64,000 nt of DNA from Citrobacter amalonaticus Y19. GTDB lineage: Bacteria; Pseudomonadota; Gammaproteobacteria; Enterobacterales; Enterobacteriaceae. The notes beneath the pieces were generated by a model. The model saw only the letters and a program-made list of their open reading frames with translations. It searched no databases and was not told the DNA's origin. The stretch's first letter is position 1; every line of letters starts with the position of its first letter. Below are positions 8,285 to 17,271 of the stretch, in pieces. Where the stretch lies: positions 4,464,001 through 4,528,000 of the forward strand of contig NZ_CP011132.1 of the NCBI RefSeq assembly GCF_000981805.1. Direction: 5' to 3'. The translations under genes were made by a program, and so were the position numbers.

Positions 8285-9480
8285 TATTCTCCTTGCGGCG
8301 CGGCTGCCGGGGTTTCTGCCTGCGGTGCTTCAGGCGCAGGAGCCGTGGCGGGTGCCGCTTCAGACGGTGCGGCAGCCGGTTGCGCCAGCAGGTTGCGCAC
8401 GCGGGTTTGCATCAGTTTTTCGAGGATCGCCTGGCTTTGCAGCGTTTCCGGTACGTCCATCGTGATGCTCTGCTGGCTTAGCTTGTCCACTTCCTCAAGG
8501 AATGCTTTCGTCGTGGCGTCGTCGGTATCGTAGTAAGCGCGTACCCAGGTGGAGACGTTATCCAGCGCCTGACGGTAGGTCTCTTCCTGGTGGCGCGGCA
8601 CCGCCTGTGCGGCAACCAGCAAACGAGAGCGGATGTTTTCTCGCAGATAAACATCCTGATTCGGCGCTAACAGCGGGACGGCGGTATCATCGCGACGGCG
8701 GATGGTGATAAAGCTGTCCATAAAGTTCTGCCAGCTTTTTTGCAGATTGACGCGCCACTCGCTGATCGAGCTGGAAAGCTCGGGGCTGTCGGAGTCCATC
8801 GGTGAACCGTCGCTGTCGTTGTCCGCCAGACGCAGGTTATCGATCTGGTTAGAAAGCTGGTTAATTTTCAGGATGATGCCGTCGTAATCGACCTGAGCCA
8901 CAGAAGAAAGGCTGGCGATATCATCGGTGATTGCCCGGCGCGCGGTAATCAGGCTGGGATCGTTCATGTCCGCGAGGCTCGCATCCGCACTCTTCAGTAG
9001 CGCGGCCGCCGTTGTGACATCCTGATCGCTCCACAGCTTACGCCCGGCCAGTTTGACCAGGAAATCGGCCTGCGCGAGCAGCCAGGTTTTGGCATCGCTG
9101 CCGGAGATGGTGGCGATTTTCTGTTGGACTTCATCCAGCTGTTTCGTCAGCTCAGTTTGCTGACGGTTGGCCTGCTCCAGTTGTGCAGTCTGCTGTTTAA
9201 TGACGCCTTCCAGCTCCGCTTTTTGGCTTTCCTGCGCTTTTTGCAGCGCGGTCAGCTGATTAGCCAGCGCATCGCTGGTCGCGGTCTGCGTGGTTGCCTG
9301 TTGCTTTCCCCAGCCATAGAGCCCAACACCGGCGGCCAGCGCAATGGCAATCGCCACCGCACTCAGTATCAGCGCAGTGCCGTTTTTACTCTTTTTTTCA
9401 GCAGTAGCTGGCTGTGGCTGAGTCTCCACGGCCTCCCTGGTCTCTTCAACCACGGCGGAGGATTTTTCTTGTTCCGTCAT
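8284..9480 (-). CDS. hemX: HemX, membrane protein of the hem operon
   Basis: HemX (398 aa) has a Glu/Lys-rich cytoplasmic N-terminus, one membrane helix near residues 34-57, then a long coiled coil rich in Gln (about 70-125). It ends in an Ala/Pro-rich tail. It is often labelled uroporphyrinogen-III methyltransferase, but I see no SAM-binding precorrin methylase domain (no GPG-type motif), so that activity is not supported by the sequence. The architecture suggests a scaffold for haem-pathway proteins, which is inference. It lies 21 nt after hemD and overlaps hemY by one base. Confidence 0.93.
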   Translation of the reverse strand: MTEQEKSSAVVEETREAVETQPQPATAEKKSKNGTALILSAVAIAIALAAGVGLYGWGKQQATTQTATSDALANQLTALQKAQESQKAELEGVIKQQTAQLEQANRQQTELTKQLDEVQQKIATISGSDAKTWLLAQADFLVKLAGRKLWSDQDVTTAAALLKSADASLADMNDPSLITARRAITDDIASLSSVAQVDYDGIILKINQLSNQIDNLRLADNDSDGSPMDSDSPELSSSISEWRVNLQKSWQNFMDSFITIRRRDDTAVPLLAPNQDVYLRENIRSRLLVAAQAVPRHQEETYRQALDNVSTWVRAYYDTDDATTKAFLEEVDKLSQQSITMDVPETLQSQAILEKLMQTRVRNLLAQPAAAPSEAAPATAPAPEAPQAETPAAAPQGE

Positions 9481-9501
9481 TATGGCTTCCCATTATGAGA
9501 G

Positions 9502-10242
9502 TTATTGTAATGCGCGCAGTAGCGCATCGTTGTCGGCGTTATCAGCGACCTTAATATCTTGCCAGCCCAGTTCCCGGGCGAGGTGCGCCAGACGCTCGCT
9601 GACGACGATAAGCCGACAGCGTAGTAACCAGTTTTCACGATACCACTGCGGGATCAGCGCGTTGAGCTGTTGCAGCATTTCCCCGCTGGTGACCACCACC
9701 GTTGTCACGCCGCGCGACTGCCAGCGCATCGCTTCTTGTGCGCCATCGTAATGTTTAGCACTGCGTTGATAACATTCATAAAACGTAACATCAGCGCCGC
9801 GTGCCGTCAGGGTTTCACCTAACAGCTCACGACCGCCGTTACCACGTAAAATCAGCGCACGTTTGCCCGCAATATTTTGTAATTCCGGTAATTGTAGCAA
9901 GACTTCGCTGATTTCCCGATCCAGCGGATAGCGAATGTCGTATCCACTGACGGTATGCAGTGCCAGCGCGGTCGTGCGACCAATGGCAAAATAGTGCGCG
10001 GCGGCGGGCCATTTCAGTCCTTCGCGTTCCAGTTGCGCGTGGGCAAAAGAGACCGCGTGCTGTGACAGTACAAAGAGCAGATCGTTATCGGTGATCGCCG
10101 AAAACGCCCCGGCCAGCCGCGATAAATCCCGACCCGGGGTAAATTCGATGAGCGGAAAACTCCAGGCCTCCTGCCCCAGTGTGCGCAGACGGCTCACTAA
10201 CGCTTCCCCTGCGGGAGACGGGCGGGTGACCAGGATACTCAT
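9502..10242 (-). CDS. hemD: Uroporphyrinogen-III synthase
   Basis: HemD cyclises hydroxymethylbilane and inverts ring D to give uroporphyrinogen III, the branch point for haem, sirohaem and cobalamin. The protein is 246 aa, the family length, beginning MSILVTRPSPAGEALVSRL with the typical N-terminal TRP motif. It is a soluble two-domain protein. Family sequence conservation is low, so gene order strongly supports the call: its start overlaps the hemC stop by 4 nt (ATGA), directly after the enzyme that makes its substrate. Confidence 0.95.
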   Translation of the reverse strand: MSILVTRPSPAGEALVSRLRTLGQEAWSFPLIEFTPGRDLSRLAGAFSAITDNDLLFVLSQHAVSFAHAQLEREGLKWPAAAHYFAIGRTTALALHTVSGYDIRYPLDREISEVLLQLPELQNIAGKRALILRGNGGRELLGETLTARGADVTFYECYQRSAKHYDGAQEAMRWQSRGVTTVVVTSGEMLQQLNALIPQWYRENWLLRCRLIVVSERLAHLARELGWQDIKVADNADNDALLRALQ

Positions 10243-11180
10243 GCGGGAGATTCTCCGTTATAAACCTCGGTCAGAATGGCGCGCGCACCGTTGTCCAGCA
10301 GCTCTTCGGCCAGTGAAATGCCCATCTGTTCCGCCCGATCGGGCGAGCCACGGCGCTCTCCGCGTACCATTTGTGAACCGTCCGGCGCACCGACCAGCGC
10401 ACGTAGCCATATCTCACCGTTATTGAATTCAGCATAGCTGCCAATTGGCACCTGACAGCCTCCTTCCAGGCGGGTATTCATCGCGCGCTCAGCTTTGACG
10501 CGAAGTGCGGTGATTTCATCATTCAGCGGCGCCAGCAACGCCTGAGTCCGGCTGTCGTCGAGGCGACATTCAATGCCAACCGCGCCTTGCCCCACGGCTG
10601 GCAGCGACACTTCTGGCGGTAGCGCAGTGCGAATACGTGATTCCAGCCCTAAGCGTTTTAAACCGGCAACGGCCAGGATAATGGCATCGTAGTCGCCGTT
10701 ATCCAGCTTGCTCAGGCGGGTTCCTACGTTGCCGCGCAGTGAACGGATGACGAGATCCGGACGGCGTTCTGCCAGTTGACACTGGCGACGCAAACTGGAG
10801 GTGCCTACGATGCTGCCAGCAGGCAGGTCATCAAGGGTGTTGTAAGTGTTCGAGACAAAGGCGTCGCGCGGATCTTCGCGTTCGCAGATGGTGACCAGTC
10901 CCAGACCTTCCGGGAATTCGACCGGAACATCCTTCATCGAGTGCACCGCGATGTCGGCACGTTTTTCGAGCAGCGCCACTTCCAGCTCTTTTACGAACAA
11001 GCCTTTACCGCCTACTTTCGCCAGTGGGGTATCAAGAATTACGTCGCCACGCGTCACCATTGGCACCAGTTCCACGACCAGGCCGGGGTGGTTCGCCATC
11101 AGCGCATCTTTGACATAATGTGCCTGCCAGAGCGCAAGGGGGCTTTGGCGTGTGGCAATTCTTAAAACATTGTCTAACAT
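10239..11180 (-). CDS. hemC: Porphobilinogen deaminase (hydroxymethylbilane synthase)
   Basis: HemC joins four porphobilinogen units into hydroxymethylbilane using a covalently bound dipyrromethane cofactor. With the start at 11180 (MLDNVLRIATRQSP) the protein is 313 aa like E. coli. Catalytic Asp84 falls in SMKDVP and cofactor-bearing Cys242 in LEGGCQVPIG, at the expected numbers. An upstream in-frame ATG at 11195 would add five residues (MTVTS); I prefer the shorter form by homology. It is first gene of hemCDXY and is divergent from cyaA. Confidence 0.95.
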   Translation of the reverse strand: MLDNVLRIATRQSPLALWQAHYVKDALMANHPGLVVELVPMVTRGDVILDTPLAKVGGKGLFVKELEVALLEKRADIAVHSMKDVPVEFPEGLGLVTICEREDPRDAFVSNTYNTLDDLPAGSIVGTSSLRRQCQLAERRPDLVIRSLRGNVGTRLSKLDNGDYDAIILAVAGLKRLGLESRIRTALPPEVSLPAVGQGAVGIECRLDDSRTQALLAPLNDEITALRVKAERAMNTRLEGGCQVPIGSYAEFNNGEIWLRALVGAPDGSQMVRGERRGSPDRAEQMGISLAEELLDNGARAILTEVYNGESPA

Positions 11181-11375
11181 GCTTGTTACCGTCATTATCG
11201 TCCGTGGCTCATCCTAACATCCTTACAAGTGGGATGTCAGTGTTAGGGTCAAAGGTAAGACAAGGATAAGACGCTGCGTTGCGGCTGGCACTATTTAATG
11301 ACGAGAAACCGTCCGAGCGTACTTCAGAATTTACGCGAAGCGATTGGTGCTACACTTGTATGTAGCGCATCTTTC

Positions 11376-11414
11376 TTTACGGTCAATGAGCAAGGTGTTA
11401 AATTGATCACGTTT
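11376..11414 (+). promoter_or_regulatory. cyaA P2 promoter with overlapping CRP site
   Basis: A -35-like TTTACG (11376-11381) is followed by 16 bp and TTAAAT (11398-11403). A CRP-type palindrome, TGTTA-N6-TCACG (11396-11411), covers the -10. In E. coli CRP-cAMP binding at this position represses cyaA P2, so the adenylate cyclase gene is under negative feedback by its own product. The rest of the 390-nt hemC-cyaA interval shows no gene. Confidence 0.75.
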
Positions 11415-11570
11415 TAGACCATTTTTTCGACTGAACGCACAAAAAAAAGGTCGTAAAAGGTAACGGTTATTTTTGTCATTTGGTTTATCCCGAATGGTGG
11501 CGGTTGTTGGTAAGCGGATCGCGCGGCGACAATCGACAGCATGACGGGTAGCAACATCAGGCGATACGTC

Positions 11571-14117
11571 TTGTACCTCTATATTGAGACTCTGAAACAG
11601 AGACTGGATGCCATTAATCAACTGCGTGTCGATCGCGCGCTTGCAGCCATGGGCCCTGCTTTCCAGCAGGTGTACAGTCTTCTGCCGACATTATTGCACT
11701 ATCACCATCCGCTGATGCCAGGGTACCTTGATGGTAACGTTCCCAGAGGCATTTGCTTCTACACGCCTGATGAAACCCAACGCCACTATCTGAACGAACT
11801 GGAACTGTATCGCGGTCTGGCGCCGCAGGATCCGCCAAAAGGTGAACTGCCGATCACCGGCGTTTACTCGATGGGCAGCACCTCCTCTGTTGGACAAAGC
11901 TGTTCGTCGGATCTTGATATCTGGGTGTGCCACCAGTCCTGGCTCGACAGCGATGAACGACAATTGTTGCAGCGTAAATGCAGCCTGCTGGAAAGCTGGG
12001 CCGCCTCGCTGGGAGTGGAAGTCAGCTTCTTCCTGATTGATGAAAATCGTTTCCGCCATAATGAAAGCGGCAGTCTGGGTGGTGAAGACTGTGGCTCGAC
12101 GCAGCATATCCTGCTGCTGGATGAATTCTATCGCACCGCGGTGCGCCTCGCCGGTAAGCGTATTCTGTGGAATATGGTGCCGGGCGATGAAGAAGAGCAT
12201 TACGACGACTACGTCATGACGCTCTATGCCCAGGGCGTGCTCACGCCGAACGAATGGCTGGATCTGGGTGGCTTAAGCTCGCTTTCCGCTGAAGAATATT
12301 TTGGCGCAAGCCTCTGGCAGCTGTATAAAAGCATCGATTCACCGTACAAAGCGGTGCTGAAAACGCTGCTGCTGGAAGCCTACTCCTGGGAATACCCCAA
12401 TCCGCGCCTGTTGGCGAAAGACATTAAACAGCGCCTGCATGACGGTGAGATCGTCTCGTTTGGTCTTGACCCGTACTGCATGATGCTGGAACGCGTAACC
12501 GAATACCTCACGGCGATTGAAGACCCGACGCGCCTGGATTTGGTGCGCCGATGTTTCTACTTAAAAGTGTGCGAGAAACTGAGCCGCGAACGCGCCTGCG
12601 TGGGCTGGCGTCGCGAAGTGCTCAGTCAGTTAGTGAGCGAGTGGGGATGGGATGACGCCCGTCTGTCCATGCTCGACAACCGGGCAAACTGGAAGATCGA
12701 TCAGGTGCGTGAAGCGCACAACGAACTGCTCGATGCCATGATGCAGAGCTACCGTAATCTGATCCGCTTTGCGCGTCGTAATAATCTCAGCGTCAGCGCC
12801 AGCCCGCAGGATATTGGCGTTCTGACCCGTAAGCTGTATGCCGCGTTTGAAGCGTTGCCGGGTAAAGTCACGCTGGTGAACCCGCAGATTTCGCCGGACC
12901 TTTCCGAACCGAATTTAACGTTTATCCATGTTCCGCCGGGCCGTGCCAACCGTTCGGGTTGGTATCTCTACAACCGTGCGCCAAACATGGATTCCATCAT
13001 CAGCCATCAGCCGCTGGAATATAACCGCTATCTGAATAAGCTGGTGGCCTGGGCATGGTTTAACGGTCTGCTGACGTCGCGCACGCATCTGTTTATTAAG
13101 GGTAACGGCATTGTCGATCTGCCGAAGTTGCAGGAGATGGTGGCCGATGTGTCGCACCACTTCCCGCTGCGCCTGCCTGCGCCGACGCCGAAAGCGCTCT
13201 ACAGCCCGTGTGAAATTCGCCATCTGGCGATCATCGTCAATCTCGAGTATGACCCGACGGCGGCGTTCCGCAATCAGGTGGTTCATTTTGACTTCCGTAA
13301 GCTGGATGTCTTCAGCTTTGGCGAAGAACAGAATTGCCTGGTAGGTAGCGTAGACCTGTTGTATCGCAACTCGTGGAACGAAGTCCGAACGCTGCATTTC
13401 AACGGCGAACAGGCAATGATTGAAGCGCTGAAAACGATTCTGGGCAAAATGCACCAGGACGCCGCGCCGCCGGACAGCGTGGACGTGTTCTGCTACAGCC
13501 AGCATCTGCGCGGTTTGATTCGTACCCGCGTGCAGCAACTGGTTTCAGAGTGCATTGAGCTGCGTCTTTCCAGCACCCGTCAGGAAACCGGCCGCTTTAA
13601 GGCGCTGCGCGTTTCCGGTCAGACCTGGGGTCTGTTCTTTGAACGCCTCAATGTGTCAGTACAGAAGCTCGAAAACGCCATCGAATTCTACGGCGCGATA
13701 TCGCATAACAAACTGCATGGCCTGTCCGTTCAGGTGGAAACCAATCAGGTGAAACTGCCGTCGGTCGTGGATGGTTTCGCCAGCGAGGGAATCATTCAGT
13801 TCTTCTTTGAAGAGACGGGCGATGAGAAGGGCTTTAACATCTACATTCTGGACGAGAGTAATCGGGCGGAAGTGTATCACCACTGCGAAGGCAGCAAAGA
13901 AGAGCTGGTGCGCGATGTCAGTCGTTTCTACTCCTCATCGCATGACCGCTTTACCTACGGATCCAGCTTCATCAACTTCAACCTGCCGCAGTTCTATCAG
14001 ATTGTGAACACGGAAGGGCGCGCACAGGTGATCCCGTTCCGCGCGCAGTCACTTGGCAACGTTCCGCCAGCCAATCAGGATAACGACACGCCTCAGCTGC
14101 AGCAGTATTTCTCGTAA
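11571..14117 (+). CDS. cyaA: Class I adenylate cyclase
   Basis: CyaA makes cAMP from ATP for CRP signalling and is activated by phosphorylated EIIA-Glc. From the TTG at 11571 the protein is 848 aa, the E. coli length. The N-terminal half is the catalytic domain, with GS at 102-103 and the metal-binding Asp114 and Asp116 in SDLDIWV. The C-terminal half is the regulatory part. E. coli also uses a UUG start, which limits expression. An in-frame ATG lies 30 nt upstream (11541) but has no better ribosome site; AGGCG precedes the TTG. It is divergent from hemC. Confidence 0.95.
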   Translation: MYLYIETLKQRLDAINQLRVDRALAAMGPAFQQVYSLLPTLLHYHHPLMPGYLDGNVPRGICFYTPDETQRHYLNELELYRGLAPQDPPKGELPITGVYSMGSTSSVGQSCSSDLDIWVCHQSWLDSDERQLLQRKCSLLESWAASLGVEVSFFLIDENRFRHNESGSLGGEDCGSTQHILLLDEFYRTAVRLAGKRILWNMVPGDEEEHYDDYVMTLYAQGVLTPNEWLDLGGLSSLSAEEYFGASLWQLYKSIDSPYKAVLKTLLLEAYSWEYPNPRLLAKDIKQRLHDGEIVSFGLDPYCMMLERVTEYLTAIEDPTRLDLVRRCFYLKVCEKLSRERACVGWRREVLSQLVSEWGWDDARLSMLDNRANWKIDQVREAHNELLDAMMQSYRNLIRFARRNNLSVSASPQDIGVLTRKLYAAFEALPGKVTLVNPQISPDLSEPNLTFIHVPPGRANRSGWYLYNRAPNMDSIISHQPLEYNRYLNKLVAWAWFNGLLTSRTHLFIKGNGIVDLPKLQEMVADVSHHFPLRLPAPTPKALYSPCEIRHLAIIVNLEYDPTAAFRNQVVHFDFRKLDVFSFGEEQNCLVGSVDLLYRNSWNEVRTLHFNGEQAMIEALKTILGKMHQDAAPPDSVDVFCYSQHLRGLIRTRVQQLVSECIELRLSSTRQETGRFKALRVSGQTWGLFFERLNVSVQKLENAIEFYGAISHNKLHGLSVQVETNQVKLPSVVDGFASEGIIQFFFEETGDEKGFNIYILDESNRAEVYHHCEGSKEELVRDVSRFYSSSHDRFTYGSSFINFNLPQFYQIVNTEGRAQVIPFRAQSLGNVPPANQDNDTPQLQQYFS

Positions 14118-14120
14118 GGG

Positions 14121-14145
14121 TTTTGCCGGATGTCATCCGGCAAAT
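14121..14145. repeat. Inverted repeat between convergent cyaA and cyaY
   Basis: TTTGCCGGATG and CATCCGGCAAA form a near-perfect palindrome directly after the cyaA stop. It resembles half a REP unit. It may protect or end both transcripts, but neither side has a strong T-run. Confidence 0.5.
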
Positions 14146-14150
14146 AAGAC

Positions 14151-14471
14151 CTAACGGAAGCTGACTTCCTCGCCCGCCTGGTGCGTAGCCGCCTGTTCCA
14201 GCAGATCCCAGAAGGTTTCTCCGCTTCGGTCGCAAACCCATTCGTCGTCTTTCAGATCGAAATGGTAGCCGCCCTGTTTGGTCGCCAGCCACACCTGGTG
14301 CAACGGCTCCTGACGGTTGATAATGATTTTGCTGCCGTTTTCAAAGCTAATGGTCAGCACGCCGCCGTTGATTTCACAGTCGATATCGCTGTCGCCATCC
14401 CAGTCGTCAAGACGCTCTTCGATGGTCATCCACAGGGTATCGGCCAGGCGATGAAATTCACTGTCGTTCAT
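14151..14471 (-). CDS. cyaY: Frataxin-like iron-sulfur cluster assembly protein CyaY
   Basis: CyaY is the bacterial frataxin. It binds iron and the cysteine desulfurase IscS and modulates Fe-S cluster assembly. The protein is 106 aa. The N-terminal helix carries the acidic ridge (LDDWDGDSDIDCE, about residues 20-32) used for iron and IscS binding, followed by the beta-sheet region with the conserved WLATKQGGYHFD (about 55-66). It is transcribed toward cyaA. Confidence 0.96.
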   Translation of the reverse strand: MNDSEFHRLADTLWMTIEERLDDWDGDSDIDCEINGGVLTISFENGSKIIINRQEPLHQVWLATKQGGYHFDLKDDEWVCDRSGETFWDLLEQAATHQAGEEVSFR

Positions 14472-14609
14472 TGTCGTTTCCCGTTTTTTCGTGATGGCGG
14501 CAGTATAACCTGAAACAAATCGCGTTGCAGATTACAGGCAAACTCTTGCTTTTACGCCTTCTCCTGCGATGATAGAAAACAGAAAGTATGAACTTACAGG
14601 CAATCCATA

Positions 14610-14813
14610 ATGAAAAACGTGTTTCAGGCACTCGCTGTTCTTCTCACTCTGTTCAGCCTGACGGGTTGTGGCCTCAAAGGGCCGCTCTATTTCCCTCCGG
14701 CTGATAAAAACGCACCGCCGCCGACTAAACCGGTTGATACACAAACGCAATCAACAATGCCCGATCAAAACGATCGCGCCACGGGAGATGGGCCTTCCCA
14801 GGTGAACTACTGA
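14610..14813 (+). CDS. lptM: LPS assembly lipoprotein LptM (YifL)
   Basis: This is a 67-aa lipoprotein. The signal peptide ends in the lipobox LTGC, with lipidated Cys20, followed by GLKGPLYFPPADK, the conserved core of the family. E. coli LptM has been reported to bind the LptDE outer-membrane translocon and assist LptD disulfide maturation. The C-terminal half is polar, low in complexity and rich in Pro, Thr and Gln. It lies 36 nt upstream of dapF and is probably cotranscribed with it. Confidence 0.93.
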   Translation: MKNVFQALAVLLTLFSLTGCGLKGPLYFPPADKNAPPPTKPVDTQTQSTMPDQNDRATGDGPSQVNY

Positions 14814-14849
14814 CGGTGTGTTTCTGTACCCGCGTGAACGGAGTGAATA

Positions 14850-15674
14850 ATGCAATTCTCTAAAATGCATGGCCTTGGCAACGATTTTATGGTCGTCGAC
14901 GCGGTAACGCAGAATGTCTTTTTTTCGCCAGAATTGATCCGTCGCTTGGCAGACAGGCATCTGGGGGTGGGATTTGATCAACTGCTGGTGGTTGAACCTC
15001 CGTACGATCCTGAGCTGGATTTTCATTACCGCATTTTTAATGCCGATGGCAGCGAAGTGTCGCAATGCGGGAATGGCGCGCGCTGCTTTGCCCGTTTTGT
15101 GCGCCTCAAAGGGTTAACCAACAAACGTGACATTCGCGTCAGCACGGCAAATGGACGGATGGTGCTGAGCGTGACGGACGATGAACTCGTGCGTGTCGAC
15201 ATGGGCGAACCCAACTTTGAGCCGTCGCAGGTGCCTTTTCGCGCTAACAAAGCGGAAAAGACCTATATTATGCGAGCGGCAGAACAAACAATATTGTGCG
15301 GTGTGGTTTCAATGGGCAACCCGCACTGCGTGATTCAGGTCGATGATGTTGATACGGCGACCGTGGAAACGCTGGGACCGGTTCTGGAAAGCCACGAACG
15401 TTTTCCTGAACGGGCAAATATTGGTTTTATGCAGGTCGTGAAGCGCGAGCATATTCGCTTACGCGTTTATGAGCGCGGTGCGGGAGAGACGCAGGCTTGC
15501 GGGAGCGGCGCATGCGCGGCCGTCGCCGTCGGCATCCAACAAGGTTTGCTGGCGGAAGACGTCCGCGTGGAATTACCGGGCGGTCGCCTTGATATCGCCT
15601 GGAAAGGCCCGGGTCATCCGTTATACATGACTGGCCCGGCGGCACATGTCTACGACGGGTTTATCCATCTATGA
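14850..15674 (+). CDS. dapF: Diaminopimelate epimerase
   Basis: DapF converts LL- to meso-diaminopimelate for lysine and peptidoglycan synthesis, without a cofactor, using two cysteines as acid and base. Both are present at the expected positions: Cys73 in SQCGNGARC and Cys217 in TQACGSGAC. The protein is 274 aa as in E. coli. It begins the dapF-yigA-xerC-yigB operon; its stop overlaps the yigA start by 4 nt. Confidence 0.97.
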   Translation: MQFSKMHGLGNDFMVVDAVTQNVFFSPELIRRLADRHLGVGFDQLLVVEPPYDPELDFHYRIFNADGSEVSQCGNGARCFARFVRLKGLTNKRDIRVSTANGRMVLSVTDDELVRVDMGEPNFEPSQVPFRANKAEKTYIMRAAEQTILCGVVSMGNPHCVIQVDDVDTATVETLGPVLESHERFPERANIGFMQVVKREHIRLRVYERGAGETQACGSGACAAVAVGIQQGLLAEDVRVELPGGRLDIAWKGPGHPLYMTGPAAHVYDGFIHL

Positions 15675-16378
15675 AGCAACCAGGGGAAGAACTACAGGAA
15701 ACGCTTACGGAACTCGATGACCGGGCGGTCGTCGACTATCTGCAGAAAAACCCTGAGTTTTTTATCCGCAATGCGCATGCCGTGGAAGCGATGCGGGTGC
15801 CGCACCCGGTGCGGGGCACCGTCTCGCTCGTTGAGTGGCATATGGCCCGCGCGCGCAACCACATCAATGTTCTTGAAGAAAACATGTCGCTGTTGATGGC
15901 GCAGGCGAATGCGAACGAAAGTCTGTTTTATCGCCTGCTGCATTTGCAGGGGCGTCTGGTCGCGGCGACCAGTCTGGACGATATGCTGATGCGCTTTCAT
16001 CGCTGGGCGCGTGAACTGGGCCTTGCCGGTGCGACGGTGCGTCTGTTTCCCGATCGCTGGCGTCTCGGCGCGCCGTCGAGCTATACCCATCTGGCGTTGA
16101 GTCGTCAGGCCTTCGAACCGCTGCGTATTCAGCGACTGGGGCAGGAACAGCACTATCTGGGTACTTTGAATGGTCCGGAACTGCTGGTGGTGTTGCCAGA
16201 GGCGAAGGCGATTGGTTCGGTGGCGATGTCGATGCTGGGACGTGACGGCGATCTGGGCGTCATTCTGTTCAGCAGTCGCGATGTACATCACTATCAGGCA
16301 GGCCAGGGAACGCAACTCCTGCATGAAATTGCGCTGATGATGCCGGACCTGCTGGAGCGCTGGATTGAACGCGTATGA
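15671..16378 (+). CDS. yigA: DUF484 family protein YigA
   Basis: This 235-aa soluble protein belongs to the DUF484 family, whose central region resembles a GAF-type sensor domain. It has an N-terminal helical part (DYLQKNPEFFIRNAHAVEAM, residues 19-38) that is the most conserved block of the family. No function has been established. It sits between dapF and xerC with 4-nt overlaps on both sides, so it is translationally coupled to a cell-wall enzyme and a chromosome-resolution enzyme. Confidence 0.93.
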   Translation: MKQPGEELQETLTELDDRAVVDYLQKNPEFFIRNAHAVEAMRVPHPVRGTVSLVEWHMARARNHINVLEENMSLLMAQANANESLFYRLLHLQGRLVAATSLDDMLMRFHRWARELGLAGATVRLFPDRWRLGAPSSYTHLALSRQAFEPLRIQRLGQEQHYLGTLNGPELLVVLPEAKAIGSVAMSMLGRDGDLGVILFSSRDVHHYQAGQGTQLLHEIALMMPDLLERWIERV

Positions 16379-17271
16379 CGGATTTCACCACCGATGTCAC
16401 CCGCTTTCTGCGCTATCTGGGCGTAGAACGTCAGCTTAGCCCCATTACGCTGAAGAACTATCAGCGTCAGCTTGATGCCATCATCGCCTTAGCCGGAGAA
16501 GCCGGACTGCAAAGTTGGCAACACTGTGACGCTGCAATGGTGCGCAGTTTCGCGGTGCGCAGTCGCCGTAAAGGGCTTGGGCCCGCGAGCCTCGCGCTAC
16601 GTCTATCTGCGCTGCGCAGCTTCTTCGACTGGATGGTCAGAGAAGGCAAACTGAAAGCCAATCCGGCGAAAGGGGTGCAGGCACCTAAAGCGCCGCGCCA
16701 TCTGCCGAAAAATATCGACGTTGACGACATTAACCGTTTGCTGGATATCGACCTTAACGATCCGCTCGCCGTACGCGACCGCGCGATGCTGGAGGTGATG
16801 TACGGCGCGGGTCTGCGTTTGTCGGAGCTGGTGGGGCTGGACATCAAACATCTGGACCTCGACACCGGCGAAGTGTGGGTGATGGGGAAAGGCAGCAAAG
16901 AGCGTCGCCTGCCCATTGGTCGCAATGCGGTGGCGTGGATTGAGCACTGGCTGGATCTGCGTGGGCTGTTTGGCAGCGATGAAGACGCGCTGTTTTTGTC
17001 AAAGCTGGGCAACCGTATCTCCGCGCGCAATGTGCAAAAGCGTTTTGCCGAATGGGGCATTAAGCAGGGGTTAAACAGCCATGTGCATCCACATAAACTG
17101 CGCCACTCCTTTGCCACGCATATGCTGGAGTCGAGCGGTGACCTGCGAGGCGTACAGGAACTGTTGGGGCACGCCAACCTCTCGACCACGCAAATCTATA
17201 CTCATCTTGATTTTCAACACCTGGCCTCGGTGTACGATGCGGCGCATCCACGCGCCAAACGGGGGAAATAA
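16375..17271 (+). CDS. xerC: Tyrosine recombinase XerC
   Basis: XerC works with XerD and FtsK at the dif site to resolve chromosome dimers. The 298-aa protein has an N-terminal SAM-like DNA-binding domain (about 1-100) and a C-terminal catalytic domain. All six catalytic residues are at the E. coli positions: Arg148, Lys172, His240, Arg243, His266 and nucleophile Tyr275. This is the housekeeping enzyme, not a phage integrase. The stop shares one base with the yigB start. Confidence 0.97.
   Translation: MTDFTTDVTRFLRYLGVERQLSPITLKNYQRQLDAIIALAGEAGLQSWQHCDAAMVRSFAVRSRRKGLGPASLALRLSALRSFFDWMVREGKLKANPAKGVQAPKAPRHLPKNIDVDDINRLLDIDLNDPLAVRDRAMLEVMYGAGLRLSELVGLDIKHLDLDTGEVWVMGKGSKERRLPIGRNAVAWIEHWLDLRGLFGSDEDALFLSKLGNRISARNVQKRFAEWGIKQGLNSHVHPHKLRHSFATHMLESSGDLRGVQELLGHANLSTTQIYTHLDFQHLASVYDAAHPRAKRGK

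Noticed and set aside
8284..9480. hemX as uroporphyrinogen-III C-methyltransferase
   Set aside because: The protein is a single-helix, coiled-coil protein without a SAM methylase domain, so the common label is not supported.
16375..17271. xerC as a phage integrase marking a mobile island
   Set aside because: It has XerC length and numbering and is fixed in the dapF-yigA-xerC-yigB operon, so it is the housekeeping recombinase.
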